DNA of 41,381 bases from positions 1 through 41,381 of the IMG/VR virus record IMGVR_UViG_3300021475_000035; one strand, 5' to 3'. The notes beneath the pieces were generated by a model, which saw nothing but the letters and a program-made list of their open reading frames with translations, searched no databases and had not been told where the DNA came from. A program made the position numbers and the translations under genes. This document shows positions 1 through 6,017 of the stretch, in pieces (within the stretch, counting starts at the first letter, position 1; each line of letters begins with the position of its first letter). The stretch is from a virus.

Positions 1-140
1 CAACGCATAACATTTTTTCCTTGCCTGAGTCAAACGATACCCCCGCCCCACGGTCATATTTGTTTTTAGGGTCTCTTTATGGCTCAGTGTTTGGCCTCAT
101 TGACCGCATTATTGTTTCGTTCGTTGGTCTCTACTGGGGT

Positions 141-259
141 TCGTTTCCCATGCGGCTCCCATATCGTTTACAGGCTGTTTCTCTTATCCGCCGTCCGCCA
201 TCCCATCCCGGATCAATTCCCGATTCGCGGGTCGTTTCCATGCGGCTCCCGTATCGTTT
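141..259. repeat. Two near-identical 28-bp direct repeats
   Basis: Positions 141-169 and 232-259 share the core ATGCGGCTCCC followed by TATCGTTT and preceded by TCGTTTCC. The copies differ by one inserted C and one A/G change, and lie 91 bp apart in non-coding DNA. They could be binding sites for a regulator of the early genes or a recent duplication; no protein partner can be assigned. Confidence 0.6.
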
Positions 260-330
260 GGGTACGCTCCCCAAACTTTCCGCTTGCATCGGATGACGTT
301 TACCCTATAGGATCGTCTAACAATCAATTC

Positions 331-357
331 ACGGGCGCGTCCCCCAACCTAGAAAGG
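331..357 (+). promoter_or_regulatory. Hairpin leader element, copy 1 (variant)
   Basis: GGGCGCGTCCC followed by CCAACCTAGAAAGG sits directly upstream of the gene at 368. It matches the leader copies at 1300, 2301 and 2531, but the loop is CGCGT instead of CTAGT while the GGG/CCC stem is kept. The AGAAAGG at its end is the probable ribosome-binding site. Confidence 0.55.
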
Positions 358-367
358 CTCTCACCAA

Positions 368-601
368 ATGAATCGCTCCAGACAATTCAAGGCTCACCAA
401 CTCATTCAACGCATCGCAAACGGTCCCGCTAACCTGAGCGATGCTGACCGCAGGGGATACAACCTTTGGGTATCAACTTGGGTATTAGGACAACTGACAG
501 AGTTGGTCCCAGAGCTGAAAGACGCTCAGGTTACTTATGCCACGTCAGAGCCTCAAGGCGATATCGAAATTCCCGGATACACCACGCGGGAGGTTCGCTA
601 G
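368..601 (+). CDS. Small hypothetical protein, first early gene
   Basis: A 77-residue soluble protein of unknown function; I do not recognise the family. It is rich in polar residues, with one Trp-containing hydrophobic segment in the middle (LWVSTWVLGQLTELV). The start is supported by an AGAAAGG motif 11 nt upstream and by the hairpin leader that other early genes also carry. Its stop codon overlaps the GTG start of the AAA+ gene (TAGTG), so the two are almost certainly translationally coupled and may act together. No signal peptide, membrane segment or metal-binding motif is visible. Confidence 0.65.
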   Translation: MNRSRQFKAHQLIQRIANGPANLSDADRRGYNLWVSTWVLGQLTELVPELKDAQVTYATSEPQGDIEIPGYTTREVR

Positions 602-1248
602 TGTTCACCTTCGAACCTTCTACCGAAGCATCGCAACTCCTGACGGATATCTACAGGCCAAGACGCGTATCCGATTTCATCGGATTGGATAGCGTGAAAC
701 GACTCGCGTCCAAACTGATAGCCAAACCGTTTAGCTCCTACTACATTTTTCGCGGTCCCTCCGGGATGGGAAAGACTACCTTTTCGCTTGCGTTGGCGAA
801 TGAGATGGGAGCGGAGCTGCATCACATCCCATCGCAGGACTGTACCGTTGACGTTATAGAACGCGTGCATCGCGCGTGCTTCTATATGCCTTCGCAGGGC
901 AAACGTTGCCACATGATTCTGATAGATGAAGCGGACCTTATGACCAAAGCATCGCGGGATTGTCTTCTTTCGATGATGGATGGGACGCGTCCCGCTCCGC
1001 TGACAATAATCGTGATGACGTGCAACGAAGTTGAAAAATTCGAAGATCGTTTTCAATCCCGCTGTATGACGTTTAACTTCTCTTCGCAAGGTGTTTCCAA
1101 ACCGATTGCGGAGTTGCTTGCGAACATTTGGACCATTGAAGCTCCGGCGGATGCGGAGCTGCCAGACTTCGCGCGTATCACGCAGGATTCGAAGAATAAC
1201 GTCCGCCTTGCTTTGATGAAATTGCAGCAAAAAATAATTTGCGCGTGA
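601..1248 (+). CDS. AAA+ ATPase resembling a clamp-loader (RFC) small subunit, no collar domain
   Basis: A 215-residue AAA+ ATPase. Features in order: RFC box II-like DIYRPRRVSDFIG (16-28), Walker A GPSGMGKTT (52-60), Walker B ILIDEAD (106-112), sensor-1 region ending in Asn142, and an SRC arginine-finger motif (153-155) typical of RFC/gp44/DnaX clamp loaders. True small subunits run to about 320 residues with a C-terminal collar for pentamer assembly; this protein stops after a short lid domain. GTG start: GGGAGG lies 7 nt upstream, and the start overlaps the previous stop. No sliding clamp, polymerase or other loader subunit was found nearby. It may act with host clamp-loader subunits or have been adapted to another remodelling job on DNA; the role is inference, the fold is clear. 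Confidence 0.85.
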   Translation: MFTFEPSTEASQLLTDIYRPRRVSDFIGLDSVKRLASKLIAKPFSSYYIFRGPSGMGKTTFSLALANEMGAELHHIPSQDCTVDVIERVHRACFYMPSQGKRCHMILIDEADLMTKASRDCLLSMMDGTRPAPLTIIVMTCNEVEKFEDRFQSRCMTFNFSSQGVSKPIAELLANIWTIEAPADAELPDFARITQDSKNNVRLALMKLQQKIICA

Positions 1249-1263
1249 GCAACTTTTTTCCTG

Positions 1264-1281
1264 TATAGTCGTCTTATAGTT
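1264..1281 (+). promoter_or_regulatory. Candidate promoter -10 elements before the DUF932 gene
   Basis: Two TATAGT hexamers lie in the 93-bp gap between the AAA+ gene and the DUF932 gene. Similar TATAG boxes occur at 306 and 2269-2290, also upstream of hairpin leaders. No good -35 box stands at the ideal spacing, so an alternative sigma factor or an activator may be needed. This rests on pattern recurrence only. Confidence 0.35.
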
Positions 1282-1299
1282 ATTGAGTCGTTCAACCTT

Positions 1300-1320
1300 A
1301 ACGGGCTAGTCCCACAACTT
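1300..1320 (+). promoter_or_regulatory. Hairpin leader element, copy 2
   Basis: CGGGCTAGTCCCACAAC precedes the DUF932 gene by 22 nt and a ribosome-binding site (AATAGGAGA) follows it. The 17-mer is identical in copies 3 and 4. GGG and CCC can pair around a CTAGT loop. Confidence 0.7.
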
Positions 1321-1341
1321 CAGCAATAGGAGATTACCAAA

Positions 1342-2223
1342 ATGGCCAGCTTCAACTCTTCCTTTTCCAACGCACTCACGATAGACGCTCTCCGCCACTA
1401 TGTCCCGTCCGCCTTCGCCACGTCCGCCCATATTTCGCGGTCGTCTCGCTACGCTCACATCCCCACCTATGAAGTTTTGAAAGGCTTATTTGCAGAGGGA
1501 TTCGTGCCATTCAAAGCGGTCCAGTCCCGCTCACGTATCGAAGGTAAGACCGAGTTTACTAAGCATATGATTCGCTTGCGTCATCCTGATTCGCTAAACG
1601 CGGGACGCGGAGAAAACGTCCCGGAGGTTGTCTTGATTAACTCGCACGATGGCACGTCCGCCTATAAGCTCCTGAGCGGGATTTTTCGGGTCGTTTGCAC
1701 TAACGGTCTGGTGGTATGTGAGCGGAGCATGGGGGAGCTATCCATCCATCACAAAGGCAACATCGTTAACCAAGTTATCGAAGGCAGCTTTGAGATTATT
1801 GGGCAATCCGCTAAGGCTCTGGGGACAATCGAAAACTGGTCAGCTCTACAGCTAACAGCGGGAGAGCAAACCGCGTTCGCTGAAGCGGCTCACTCGCTCC
1901 GGTTCTCTGACGCTGACGGTAAGGTTGAAACGCCTATTACAGCGGCTCAGTTGCTCACTCCGAGACGGATGGCGGATCGGGCGGAGAATGGTTCCTCATG
2001 GTCCCGTCCCGCTCCAGACCTGTACCGGACCATGAATGTGGTACAGGAGAACGTTATCAAGGGCGGATTGTCCGCGCGTGCGGCTGGGGATGGTCGCTCA
2101 CGCGGTCGTATGGTCACAACCCGCGAAGTTAAGGGGATTGACCAAGATGTGCGTCTGAATCGTGCTCTGTGGCAACTGGCGGAGAAAATGGCGGAGCTGA
2201 AAGGAATCCGCAGCGCGGCCTAA
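1342..2223 (+). CDS. DUF932 phage/plasmid protein
   Basis: A 293-residue protein that I recognise as the DUF932 family (Pfam PF06067), common on plasmids and phages and usually of unknown biochemical role. The family hallmark is visible: a central segment with a Ser/Gly-rich turn leading into FRVVCTNGLVVCE at about residues 113-125, preceded by a VVLINSHDGTSAYKL strand-turn region. The start is supported by TAGGAG a few nt upstream of ATG. It has its own leader hairpin and TATAG box, and a hairpin with TTTAAT follows, so it may be a separate transcription unit. DUF932 genes often sit in replication/recombination regions of mobile elements, consistent with the AAA+ neighbour. Confidence 0.85.
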   Translation: MASFNSSFSNALTIDALRHYVPSAFATSAHISRSSRYAHIPTYEVLKGLFAEGFVPFKAVQSRSRIEGKTEFTKHMIRLRHPDSLNAGRGENVPEVVLINSHDGTSAYKLLSGIFRVVCTNGLVVCERSMGELSIHHKGNIVNQVIEGSFEIIGQSAKALGTIENWSALQLTAGEQTAFAEAAHSLRFSDADGKVETPITAAQLLTPRRMADRAENGSSWSRPAPDLYRTMNVVQENVIKGGLSARAAGDGRSRGRMVTTREVKGIDQDVRLNRALWQLAEKMAELKGIRSAA

Positions 2224-2234
2224 CGCAGATGGGA

Positions 2235-2258
2235 CCGGAGCTGAAAGGCTCCGGTTTA
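2235..2258 (+). terminator. Weak intrinsic terminator after the DUF932 gene
   Basis: CCGGAGC (2235-2241) and GCTCCGG (2248-2254) form a 7-bp stem with a 6-nt loop, followed by TTTAAT. The U-tract is short, so termination is probably partial. Confidence 0.55.
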
Positions 2259-2300
2259 ATGCGGCTGCTATAGTCCAAAGCCTATAGCGTAAACTTCAAT

Positions 2301-2320
2301 CCGGGCTAGTCCCACAACCT
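2301..2320 (+). promoter_or_regulatory. Hairpin leader element, copy 3
   Basis: CGGGCTAGTCCCACAAC lies 15 nt before the ATG at 2335. The ribosome-binding site GAGAGG follows immediately. Upstream are TATAG boxes at about 2269 and 2284. Confidence 0.7.
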
Positions 2321-2334
2321 GAGAGGCGGTCCCC

Positions 2335-2526
2335 ATGTTTCTGGTTTTCTCTCCTGATAGTGATTCGTTTATGTTCCTCATGGGTGAGGACGTACAGACG
2401 GCGCAACCTTACCGCATGATTGGTTCGCCTATGGTCTTCTCATCCTTGCGCGATGCAGTTGAAGCGGCTGCGTTCTGCGGGTTCACGGTGTATCCTGACG
2501 GTCGCGTGCTATCGGCTGCGGCATAA
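2335..2526 (+). CDS. Small hypothetical protein
   Basis: A 63-residue protein, not recognised. The composition suggests a compact alpha/beta fold: an N-terminal beta-like segment (FLVFSPDSDSFMFL), a helix containing LRDAVEAAAFCGF, and a final strand (FTVYPDGRVLSA). The helix-strand ending with a PDGRV turn is typical of small phage proteins with a DUF-type ferredoxin-like half. It has a shared leader hairpin and a GAGAGG ribosome-binding site. It is separated from the next gene by only a further copy of the leader. Confidence 0.65.
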   Translation: MFLVFSPDSDSFMFLMGEDVQTAQPYRMIGSPMVFSSLRDAVEAAAFCGFTVYPDGRVLSAAA

Positions 2527-2530
2527 CTCT

Positions 2531-2551
2531 AACGGGCTAGTCCCACAACCT
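2531..2551 (+). promoter_or_regulatory. Hairpin leader element, copy 4
   Basis: CGGGCTAGTCCCACAAC begins 6 bp after the preceding stop codon, followed by CTAGAAAGGATC and the ATG at 2566. This copy has no obvious promoter of its own, which argues that it works in the mRNA (intercistronic) rather than as a DNA promoter element. Confidence 0.7.
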
Positions 2552-2565
2552 AGAAAGGATCACCC

Positions 2566-2907
2566 ATGAAATACAGCAACCCCAGAATGATCGCCACAAT
2601 TGAGAACTGGCCAAGCGGGTCCAAGCGGGTCACAGCTCGTTTTCAAATTGAGCAAACGTCTAGAGGCGAACGCGCGGTACGGATCACGGACGGCGCACCA
2701 AAGAAGCTGACCTATGCAGTCCGGGCGCGGATCGTAGACGGTGACGATGGGCGGACCTACATTGCGGAGTTAACGCTTTACGGGCATGTCTCCATCAAGC
2801 GGGGGGACATGAAATTTCAGCATGAAACGGTGCATCCCGGAGATGCGCGTTATCCCGAAGTGTTGGAGCTGTTCGCCTCGGACGGGGCGGCTCCCATCTC
2901 TCTCTAA
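2566..2907 (+). CDS. Hypothetical protein, beta-rich
   Basis: A 113-residue protein, unrecognised. It alternates short hydrophobic strands with charged turns (for example RVTARFQIE, VRARIVDGDDGRTYIAELTLYGHVSI), so an all-beta fold is likely. No membrane segment or cysteine cluster. AGAAAGG ribosome-binding site and leader hairpin upstream. An in-line duplication of CAAGCGGGTC occurs near the start of the gene (about 2612-2635). It ends just before a 14-bp perfect palindrome. Role unknown. Confidence 0.65.
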   Translation: MKYSNPRMIATIENWPSGSKRVTARFQIEQTSRGERAVRITDGAPKKLTYAVRARIVDGDDGRTYIAELTLYGHVSIKRGDMKFQHETVHPGDARYPEVLELFASDGAAPISL

Positions 2908-2909
2908 AA

Positions 2910-2923
2910 ATCCCGCGCGGGAT
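2910..2923. promoter_or_regulatory. 14-bp perfect palindrome
   Basis: ATCCCGCGCGGGAT starts 3 nt after the preceding stop codon. It can be a DNA dimer-binding site or the stem of a short hairpin, but no U-tract follows. It lies between two early genes, so an operator or partial terminator is possible. Confidence 0.4.
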
Positions 2924-2949
2924 CTACAACGCAAAAAACTTAACCGCTA

Positions 2950-2968
2950 GCTGGGAGCGTATCCCAGC
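2950..2968 (+). promoter_or_regulatory. Hairpin leader element, diverged copy 5
   Basis: GCTGGGA and TCCCAGC pair perfectly (7 bp) around a GCGTA loop. The element sits 14 nt before the ATG at 2983 and immediately before the ribosome-binding site AAAGGGAG. The sequence differs from copies 2-4, but the placement and the GGG/CCC core are the same. This suggests that the RNA structure is what is conserved. Confidence 0.55.
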
Positions 2969-2982
2969 AAAAGGGAGATTCA

Positions 2983-3222
2983 ATGAAGGTCGCAGAAAAG
3001 AAGATTCTTAATGCAGCGTTTGGCGAAGTGGAAAAAATGATCGACTCTCTGACTCGGATTAAGGATGACTGGGACGAGTCTATTGATGGGAAGTCTGATA
3101 AGTGGCGCGAGTCCGAAAAGGGCGAACGTCAACAGGAAAGAATCGACGCGTTGACGAACGTTCTCGACTCACTGGAAACAATCAAGGACGATCTACAGAC
3201 CGCTACGCAGGAGGATGAGTAG
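2983..3222 (+). CDS. Small acidic helical protein
   Basis: A 79-residue, highly charged, probably all-helical protein with regular hydrophobic spacing (two predicted coiled helices around IDSLTRIKDDWDE and IDALTNVLDSLETIKDDL). The net charge is acidic. Unrecognised; such proteins in phage early regions are often regulators or host-protein inhibitors, but nothing here shows which. Strong AAAGGGAG ribosome-binding site. The stop codon abuts the next ATG, so it is coupled to the 51-residue gene that follows. Confidence 0.7.
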   Translation: MKVAEKKILNAAFGEVEKMIDSLTRIKDDWDESIDGKSDKWRESEKGERQQERIDALTNVLDSLETIKDDLQTATQEDE

Positions 3223-3378
3223 ATGGACGAGAAAAAGGCGCAGAAAATAATCGAGCTGCTTTGGGATTCGCTCAAGCGGGACCCGGAGCATAAGGACCGG
3301 AGACAAACTGGCTGGGGTACTAAAACGATGGTCGGGCTGGTCGCGTGCTTGGACACGATTTACAGAGAGGAAGGATAA
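3223..3378 (+). CDS. Small hypothetical protein
   Basis: A 51-residue protein starting directly after the previous stop (TAGATG), with GGAGG about 8 nt upstream inside the preceding gene. It is mainly helical and charged, with one Cys and two Trp. The frame is uninterrupted and closely spaced in the early operon (next start 4 nt after its stop). Function unknown. Confidence 0.6.
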   Translation: MDEKKAQKIIELLWDSLKRDPEHKDRRQTGWGTKTMVGLVACLDTIYREEG

Positions 3379-3382
3379 AAAC

Positions 3383-3691
3383 ATGGATTACAGGGAGGGT
3401 ATGCAGATACTCCGCGCTGCGGGTCTTCATGCTCCGGCAATCGTCCAGATGGACGGCTACTATCACGTTTTCTCACGTACGCAACTCATCAGCGGGGGCG
3501 CATCCATAGAGGATGCGCTTGACGCTGGCGGGTTTCTGGTGGCGGAAAATGCTCCGCGTCTTATCTTCGTTGCGGTCGATTACAACGTGATGATCGGAGA
3601 CGACAATCAGGCGGTCGCGCGTACCAAAACGATGGCTCAGCGGATCGCCAATGCACTTAACGAATACATACCGGGAGATAGGGATTTCTAA
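3383..3691 (+). CDS. Hypothetical protein
   Basis: A 102-residue protein of unknown family. The sequence looks like a small alpha/beta domain: helix (YREGMQILRAAGLHAP), strand pair around YYHVFSR, a helix containing IEDALDAGGF, a hydrophobic strand (RLIFVAVDYNVMI) and a C-terminal amphipathic helix (KTMAQRIANALNEYI). The motif order resembles other small early phage proteins but gives no biochemical clue. Ribosome-binding site GAGAGGAAGG overlaps the end of the preceding gene. No signal or membrane segment. Confidence 0.65.
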   Translation: MDYREGMQILRAAGLHAPAIVQMDGYYHVFSRTQLISGGASIEDALDAGGFLVAENAPRLIFVAVDYNVMIGDDNQAVARTKTMAQRIANALNEYIPGDRDF

Positions 3692-3967
3692 ATGCGAATC
3701 GTTGTAATAGTTGTTCTTTGTTTTTTGCTTTGGCGTAGTGAGCATAAGGCTTCAGAGTTGACCGCTCAGGTTGACGATTTACAGGCTGAAGTAGCTGGCA
3801 CTCAGGCGGCGGCGGAAGATGCAAAGTCTCATGCGGAAGAAGCGGCGGATGCTGCGCGTTCTGCGGCGGATGCTGCCTATGATCCAGATGCGGCGGCTGA
3901 ATATGCGGATGATGCGGCGGATGCTGCCGATGATGCGGCTGCGTCGGCTGAAGACGCTTCAAACTAG
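3692..3967 (+). CDS. Membrane-anchored Ala/Asp/Glu-rich coiled-coil protein
   Basis: A 91-residue protein with one N-terminal hydrophobic segment (residues 2-14, VVIVVLCFLLW core) followed by a long coiled coil. The coil becomes an Ala-Asp-Glu repeat: DAA/DDAA/EDA units occupy most of residues 36-91. The topology of an N-terminal anchor plus a long helical stalk is the one found in inner-membrane spanins (Rz-like) and in envelope-tethered inhibitors; either role is inference. It starts 1 nt after the previous stop with only a weak ribosome-binding site, so it is probably coupled. A second small membrane protein follows directly. Confidence 0.6.
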   Translation: MRIVVIVVLCFLLWRSEHKASELTAQVDDLQAEVAGTQAAAEDAKSHAEEAADAARSAADAAYDPDAAAEYADDAADAADDAAASAEDASN

Positions 3968-3976
3968 GGAGGGGTT

Positions 3977-4102
3977 TTGCTGCATCTGTTTCGCTTGTTC
4001 TTGCTGTTTTGGTTTTGGCCTACATTCGTGGGAGCTGCGCTGGCTGGGCTGGTCTTTCTGGTGGCCTTCCTGCTCCGGGATGCTGGCTATGGCGTCCGCT
4101 GA
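3977..4102 (+). CDS. Tiny hydrophobic membrane protein with TTG start
   Basis: A 41-residue frame beginning TTG, with AGGGAGGGG immediately upstream (about 4-5 nt spacing). It is strongly hydrophobic: an aromatic-rich segment (residues 4-14) and a second segment (17-33), ending in a short charged tail (RDAGYGVR). It could be a two-helix holin-like or accessory lysis peptide, and it follows the membrane-anchored coiled-coil protein. It is the last rightward gene before the 4123-4151 terminator. The start codon and the reality of the gene are not certain. Confidence 0.5.
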   Translation: MLHLFRLFLLFWFWPTFVGAALAGLVFLVAFLLRDAGYGVR

Positions 4103-4122
4103 TTCGCTGGCGGCGGCAAAAG

Positions 4123-4151
4123 GAAGGGCTGGGGAGCATCCCCAGCCCTTC
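4123..4151. terminator. Bidirectional hairpin terminator between convergent operons
   Basis: GAAGGGCTGGGG (4123-4134) and CCCCAGCCCTTC (4140-4151) form a perfect 12-bp stem with an AGCAT loop. Leftward transcripts continue into CTTTTG; rightward ones into TCTACGTTT. It lies between the last rightward gene (ends 4102) and the last leftward gene (ends 4224), as expected for a shared terminator. Nothing else is visible in 4103-4223. Confidence 0.8.
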
Positions 4152-4223
4152 TCTACGTTTCGGGTGGTACTTACCCCTGTCCGAATCCCCAGCGGTCGCG
4201 TGTGGGGCATCCTAGCGCGTCTT

Positions 4224-4802
4224 TTATGCGCTCACGCTCAGGCTGGCTAGGGTAAGGGTGCAAAGCGGCTCCGGGTCGTCTCCGGCTTTGATATTCCGGC
4301 TCACGGTCGGGGTAAAGCTGGCTCCCACGGCGAAGATGTAAAGCGGGTCTGAATCGGTCACGTCTCCGGGATGGTGTTCAAGGTCGATTGCGGCTTGCGG
4401 GTTGCTGGCTACATTTGATTTGAAAGTTCCCTGCATCTTCCCGGTTCCGGTGTAGGCTACAAGGTCTTCGGCTCTGACCATGAAGATGTTTTCCGGTAGG
4501 TCGGTTTCGCCTCCGATCGGTTCGGCTATGGATGATCCGATGGGTAGCCATTTTTCCGGGTCGGTCGTCGCGTCGGCCAACTTCGCCAATCCGTAGAGTG
4601 TGATGACGACCGTTCCGGCGGCGGCTGGTTTGGCTGTGCCGATGGCGGTCACGTTGAAGAGAGATAAATCGAAGTTGCTGCTTCCCGGAAGGGTGACAGT
4701 AACGGGGGCGCGGTCGGAGTCGCGCATCAGGAAAAGGGCTGGGTTGGAATCCATCAGTTTGAGCGGGGCGGCGAATGGGGCGTTGTCTACCACGGTTGAC
4801 AT
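4224..4802 (-). CDS. Hypothetical beta-rich protein
   Basis: A 192-residue protein ending the leftward 9.7-4.2 kb unit. It is dominated by hydrophobic strands separated by Gly/Pro/Asp turns (VTVTLPGSS, GTVVITLYGLAKL, DPLYIFAVGASF) and lacks cysteine pairs, signal and membrane segments. This composition is common in virion decoration or lectin-like proteins, yet it sits outside the late structural operon, so a non-structural role is equally possible. GGAGG precedes the ATG by a few nt. I do not recognise the family. Confidence 0.65.
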   Translation of the reverse strand: MSTVVDNAPFAAPLKLMDSNPALFLMRDSDRAPVTVTLPGSSNFDLSLFNVTAIGTAKPAAAGTVVITLYGLAKLADATTDPEKWLPIGSSIAEPIGGETDLPENIFMVRAEDLVAYTGTGKMQGTFKSNVASNPQAAIDLEHHPGDVTDSDPLYIFAVGASFTPTVSRNIKAGDDPEPLCTLTLASLSVSA

Positions 4803-4826
4803 AGCGGCCTCCTTGGGTTGCTCACA

Positions 4827-5045
4827 CTATATCCAACTCTCTACAATCTGCGGCTCGTCGCTTGGGTTGCGTTCGAATCGGATGCAGTACGGCGGCACAA
4901 ACGCGCGGACGGCTTCTAACGTGTCGGCTAGAACAAACCATCCCGTTGGACTAGGTTGCTCGTCAATGATCCACTGGCGCAGCACGTAGCGGTCGGGGTA
5001 GTCCTTGGGCCGTTCGTAGACAACGTACATTTTCAACACGCTCAT
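4827..5045 (-). CDS. Small hypothetical protein
   Basis: A 72-residue protein, unrecognised. It starts with a strand-like segment (LKMYVVYERP), followed by an aromatic-rich stretch with two Trp and a helix (LADTLEAVRAFV) and ends in a PPYCIRFERN segment. That layout is similar to small DUF proteins found in many tailed phages. Its ATG overlaps the stop codon of the upstream Cys-rich gene region (TGAATG), indicating translational coupling within the leftward unit. Confidence 0.6.
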   Translation of the reverse strand: MSVLKMYVVYERPKDYPDRYVLRQWIIDEQPSPTGWFVLADTLEAVRAFVPPYCIRFERNPSDEPQIVESWI

Positions 5046-5219
5046 TCAATCCCCCACGAATGGACATATTCCCTTGCTGGGGTCATATCTCGCGCACGCC
5101 AGCTTGTCCTCAACCTTGTCGCAGTCCTCGTCCAAGTCGGCGCAGCAATCAATGTGGGCCTTCACAATCTCGGTCGGTATCTGGTAGAGGTCCGGGCGGG
5201 TGTTCGTTGTTATGGTCAT
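5046..5219 (-). CDS. Small cysteine-rich protein
   Basis: A 57-residue acidic protein with five cysteines: an adjacent pair (25-26), then Cys33, Cys42 and Cys52. The arrangement suggests a metal site or a disulphide-stabilised mini-domain, but it does not match a named finger. It starts at the ATG at 5219, which overlaps the stop of the membrane protein gene by 4 bp, and stops one base before the next ATG. The tight packing supports it as a real gene. Confidence 0.6.
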   Translation of the reverse strand: MTITTNTRPDLYQIPTEIVKAHIDCCADLDEDCDKVEDKLACARYDPSKGICPFVGD

Positions 5220-5509
5220 GGTTGCTTCGCTTTCTCCATCAAAACTACAGCCATCTTCACCAACTCCGCGCGGTCACGCTCCAGTTGCTTCCTCCAGCGT
5301 CGGAGCATCCATCCCTGCGCGGCGAATAGCAGAAACGAAATGCCGTACAGGGCTGCAACTGCGTGGGCCTTGGCGATGTAGTGCTGGGCTACGTTGTTCG
5401 TCATTGCCAGCGTCCACGTGATCCCCACTGCCATCCCCAGCCCGATGGAACCCGTATAGAAGCGGTACGGGCTGGGGTACGGTCTTACAGGCATCCGGTT
5501 GACTGGCAT
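5216..5509 (-). CDS. Small two-helix membrane protein
   Basis: About 97 residues, with two hydrophobic segments (around GLGMAVGITWTLAM and AVAALYGISFLLFAAQGWML) followed by a strongly basic helix (RRWRKQLERDRAELVK) that would remain cytoplasmic. Topology and size fit a membrane-associated phage protein such as a superinfection-exclusion or holin-like factor; there is no specific match. The start is uncertain: the ATG at 5509 has GGGGA 8 nt upstream, and in-frame ATGs occur at 5518 and 5494. The N-terminus overlaps the end of the zinc-binding gene by 25 bp. Confidence 0.6.
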   Translation of the reverse strand: MPVNRMPVRPYPSPYRFYTGSIGLGMAVGITWTLAMTNNVAQHYIAKAHAVAALYGISFLLFAAQGWMLRRWRKQLERDRAELVKMAVVLMEKAKQP

Positions 5510-5694
5510 CTGAGGCATCCCCTGTTGTTCTTTATGTCCCATCCTGCTCCTTCGCAGTTCTCGCACACTGTTATTTTCCCGGTGCCTTTGCACTTCGGGC
5601 ATTTGGGTTTCGGCCTCTTCTTCCCGGTCGCGCAATTGCATCGTCCTGTCCGGTTGGGGCGGATCGCGGCTGCGGCAATGTCGGAAGTGTCCAT
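5485..5694 (-). CDS. DnaJ-type zinc-finger mini-protein
   Basis: A 69-residue protein carrying the cysteine repeats of the DnaJ central zinc domain: CNC near residue 20, then CPKCKGTGK and CENCEGAGW, and a last CLRCQSTGCL. CxxCxGxG repeats bind two zinc ions in DnaJ and occur alone in small phage and bacterial proteins, where they act as protein- or nucleic-acid-binding modules. There is no J domain. It is tightly packed: its ATG sits at the stop of the preceding gene. Confidence 0.75.
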   Translation of the reverse strand: MDTSDIAAAAIRPNRTGRCNCATGKKRPKPKCPKCKGTGKITVCENCEGAGWDIKNNRGCLRCQSTGCL

Positions 5695-6017
5695 TAGAGT
5701 ATCTCTCCTGTATCGGGGTCGTGGTGGCTCCCTTCTGCCTTTGCTGAATCAAGCGCGAAACGAAACAACCTGAATTCCATCAACATTGCAAGGATGGCTT
5801 CTTTCGGGGCGGTGAGTTCGTTTTCGAAGAATCTAACTAGCATTGCATCTGCTTCGCTCCTCGATGCCATCACCAGAATGTCCAGCGCAACTTTCTGCGC
5901 TTGGGCAATCGTCATCTGGGCGAACGGCTCCCCGTCTTTGAGGAGTCTGACGTACGGCTCTTTGTCTCTCCCGGCTACGATGCCATCCACACTGATTATT
6001 TGGGGCTTGTCGCTCAT
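5694..6017 (-). CDS. Hypothetical helical protein
   Basis: A 107-residue protein, unrecognised. It begins with a short beta region (IISVDGIVAGRDKEPYVRLLKDGE) followed by long amphipathic helices (IAQAQKVALDILVMASRSEADAMLVRFFENE and KEAILAMLMEFRLFRFALD). The start at 6017 is chosen because GAGGAGG lies just upstream; longer frames to the right are Arg/Ser-rich and unlikely. It ends in a His-His-Asp-Pro-Asp segment. It lies between two zinc-binding genes in the leftward unit. Confidence 0.65.
   Translation of the reverse strand: MSDKPQIISVDGIVAGRDKEPYVRLLKDGEPFAQMTIAQAQKVALDILVMASRSEADAMLVRFFENELTAPKEAILAMLMEFRLFRFALDSAKAEGSHHDPDTGEIL

Larger units (their letters stand above)
1..367 (+). promoter_or_regulatory. 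Non-coding leader upstream of the early rightward genes
   Basis: I see no convincing gene here: the open frames are rich in Ser/Arg/Pro, overlap each other and lack ribosome-binding sites. The stretch holds a pair of 28-bp direct repeats. A weak promoter candidate (TTGCAT at 284-289, TATAGG at 306-311) lies just before the first gene. If the genome is circular, this region follows the origin and the small gene at 40983. The promoter is inference. Confidence 0.4.

Noticed and set aside
21-432. Overlapping open frames in the left leader
   Set aside because: Low-complexity Ser/Arg/Pro content, no ribosome-binding site, and they contain the direct repeats in different frames; more likely non-coding.
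598-1230. Long open frame on the minus strand opposite the AAA+ gene
   Set aside because: Arg/His-rich shadow of a well-supported gene on the plus strand, with no start signal.
3657-3962. His/Pro/Gln-rich minus-strand frame opposite the Ala/Asp/Glu coiled-coil gene
   Set aside because: It is the mirror of GCGGATGCT-type codon repeats; the composition is an artefact of the repeat.
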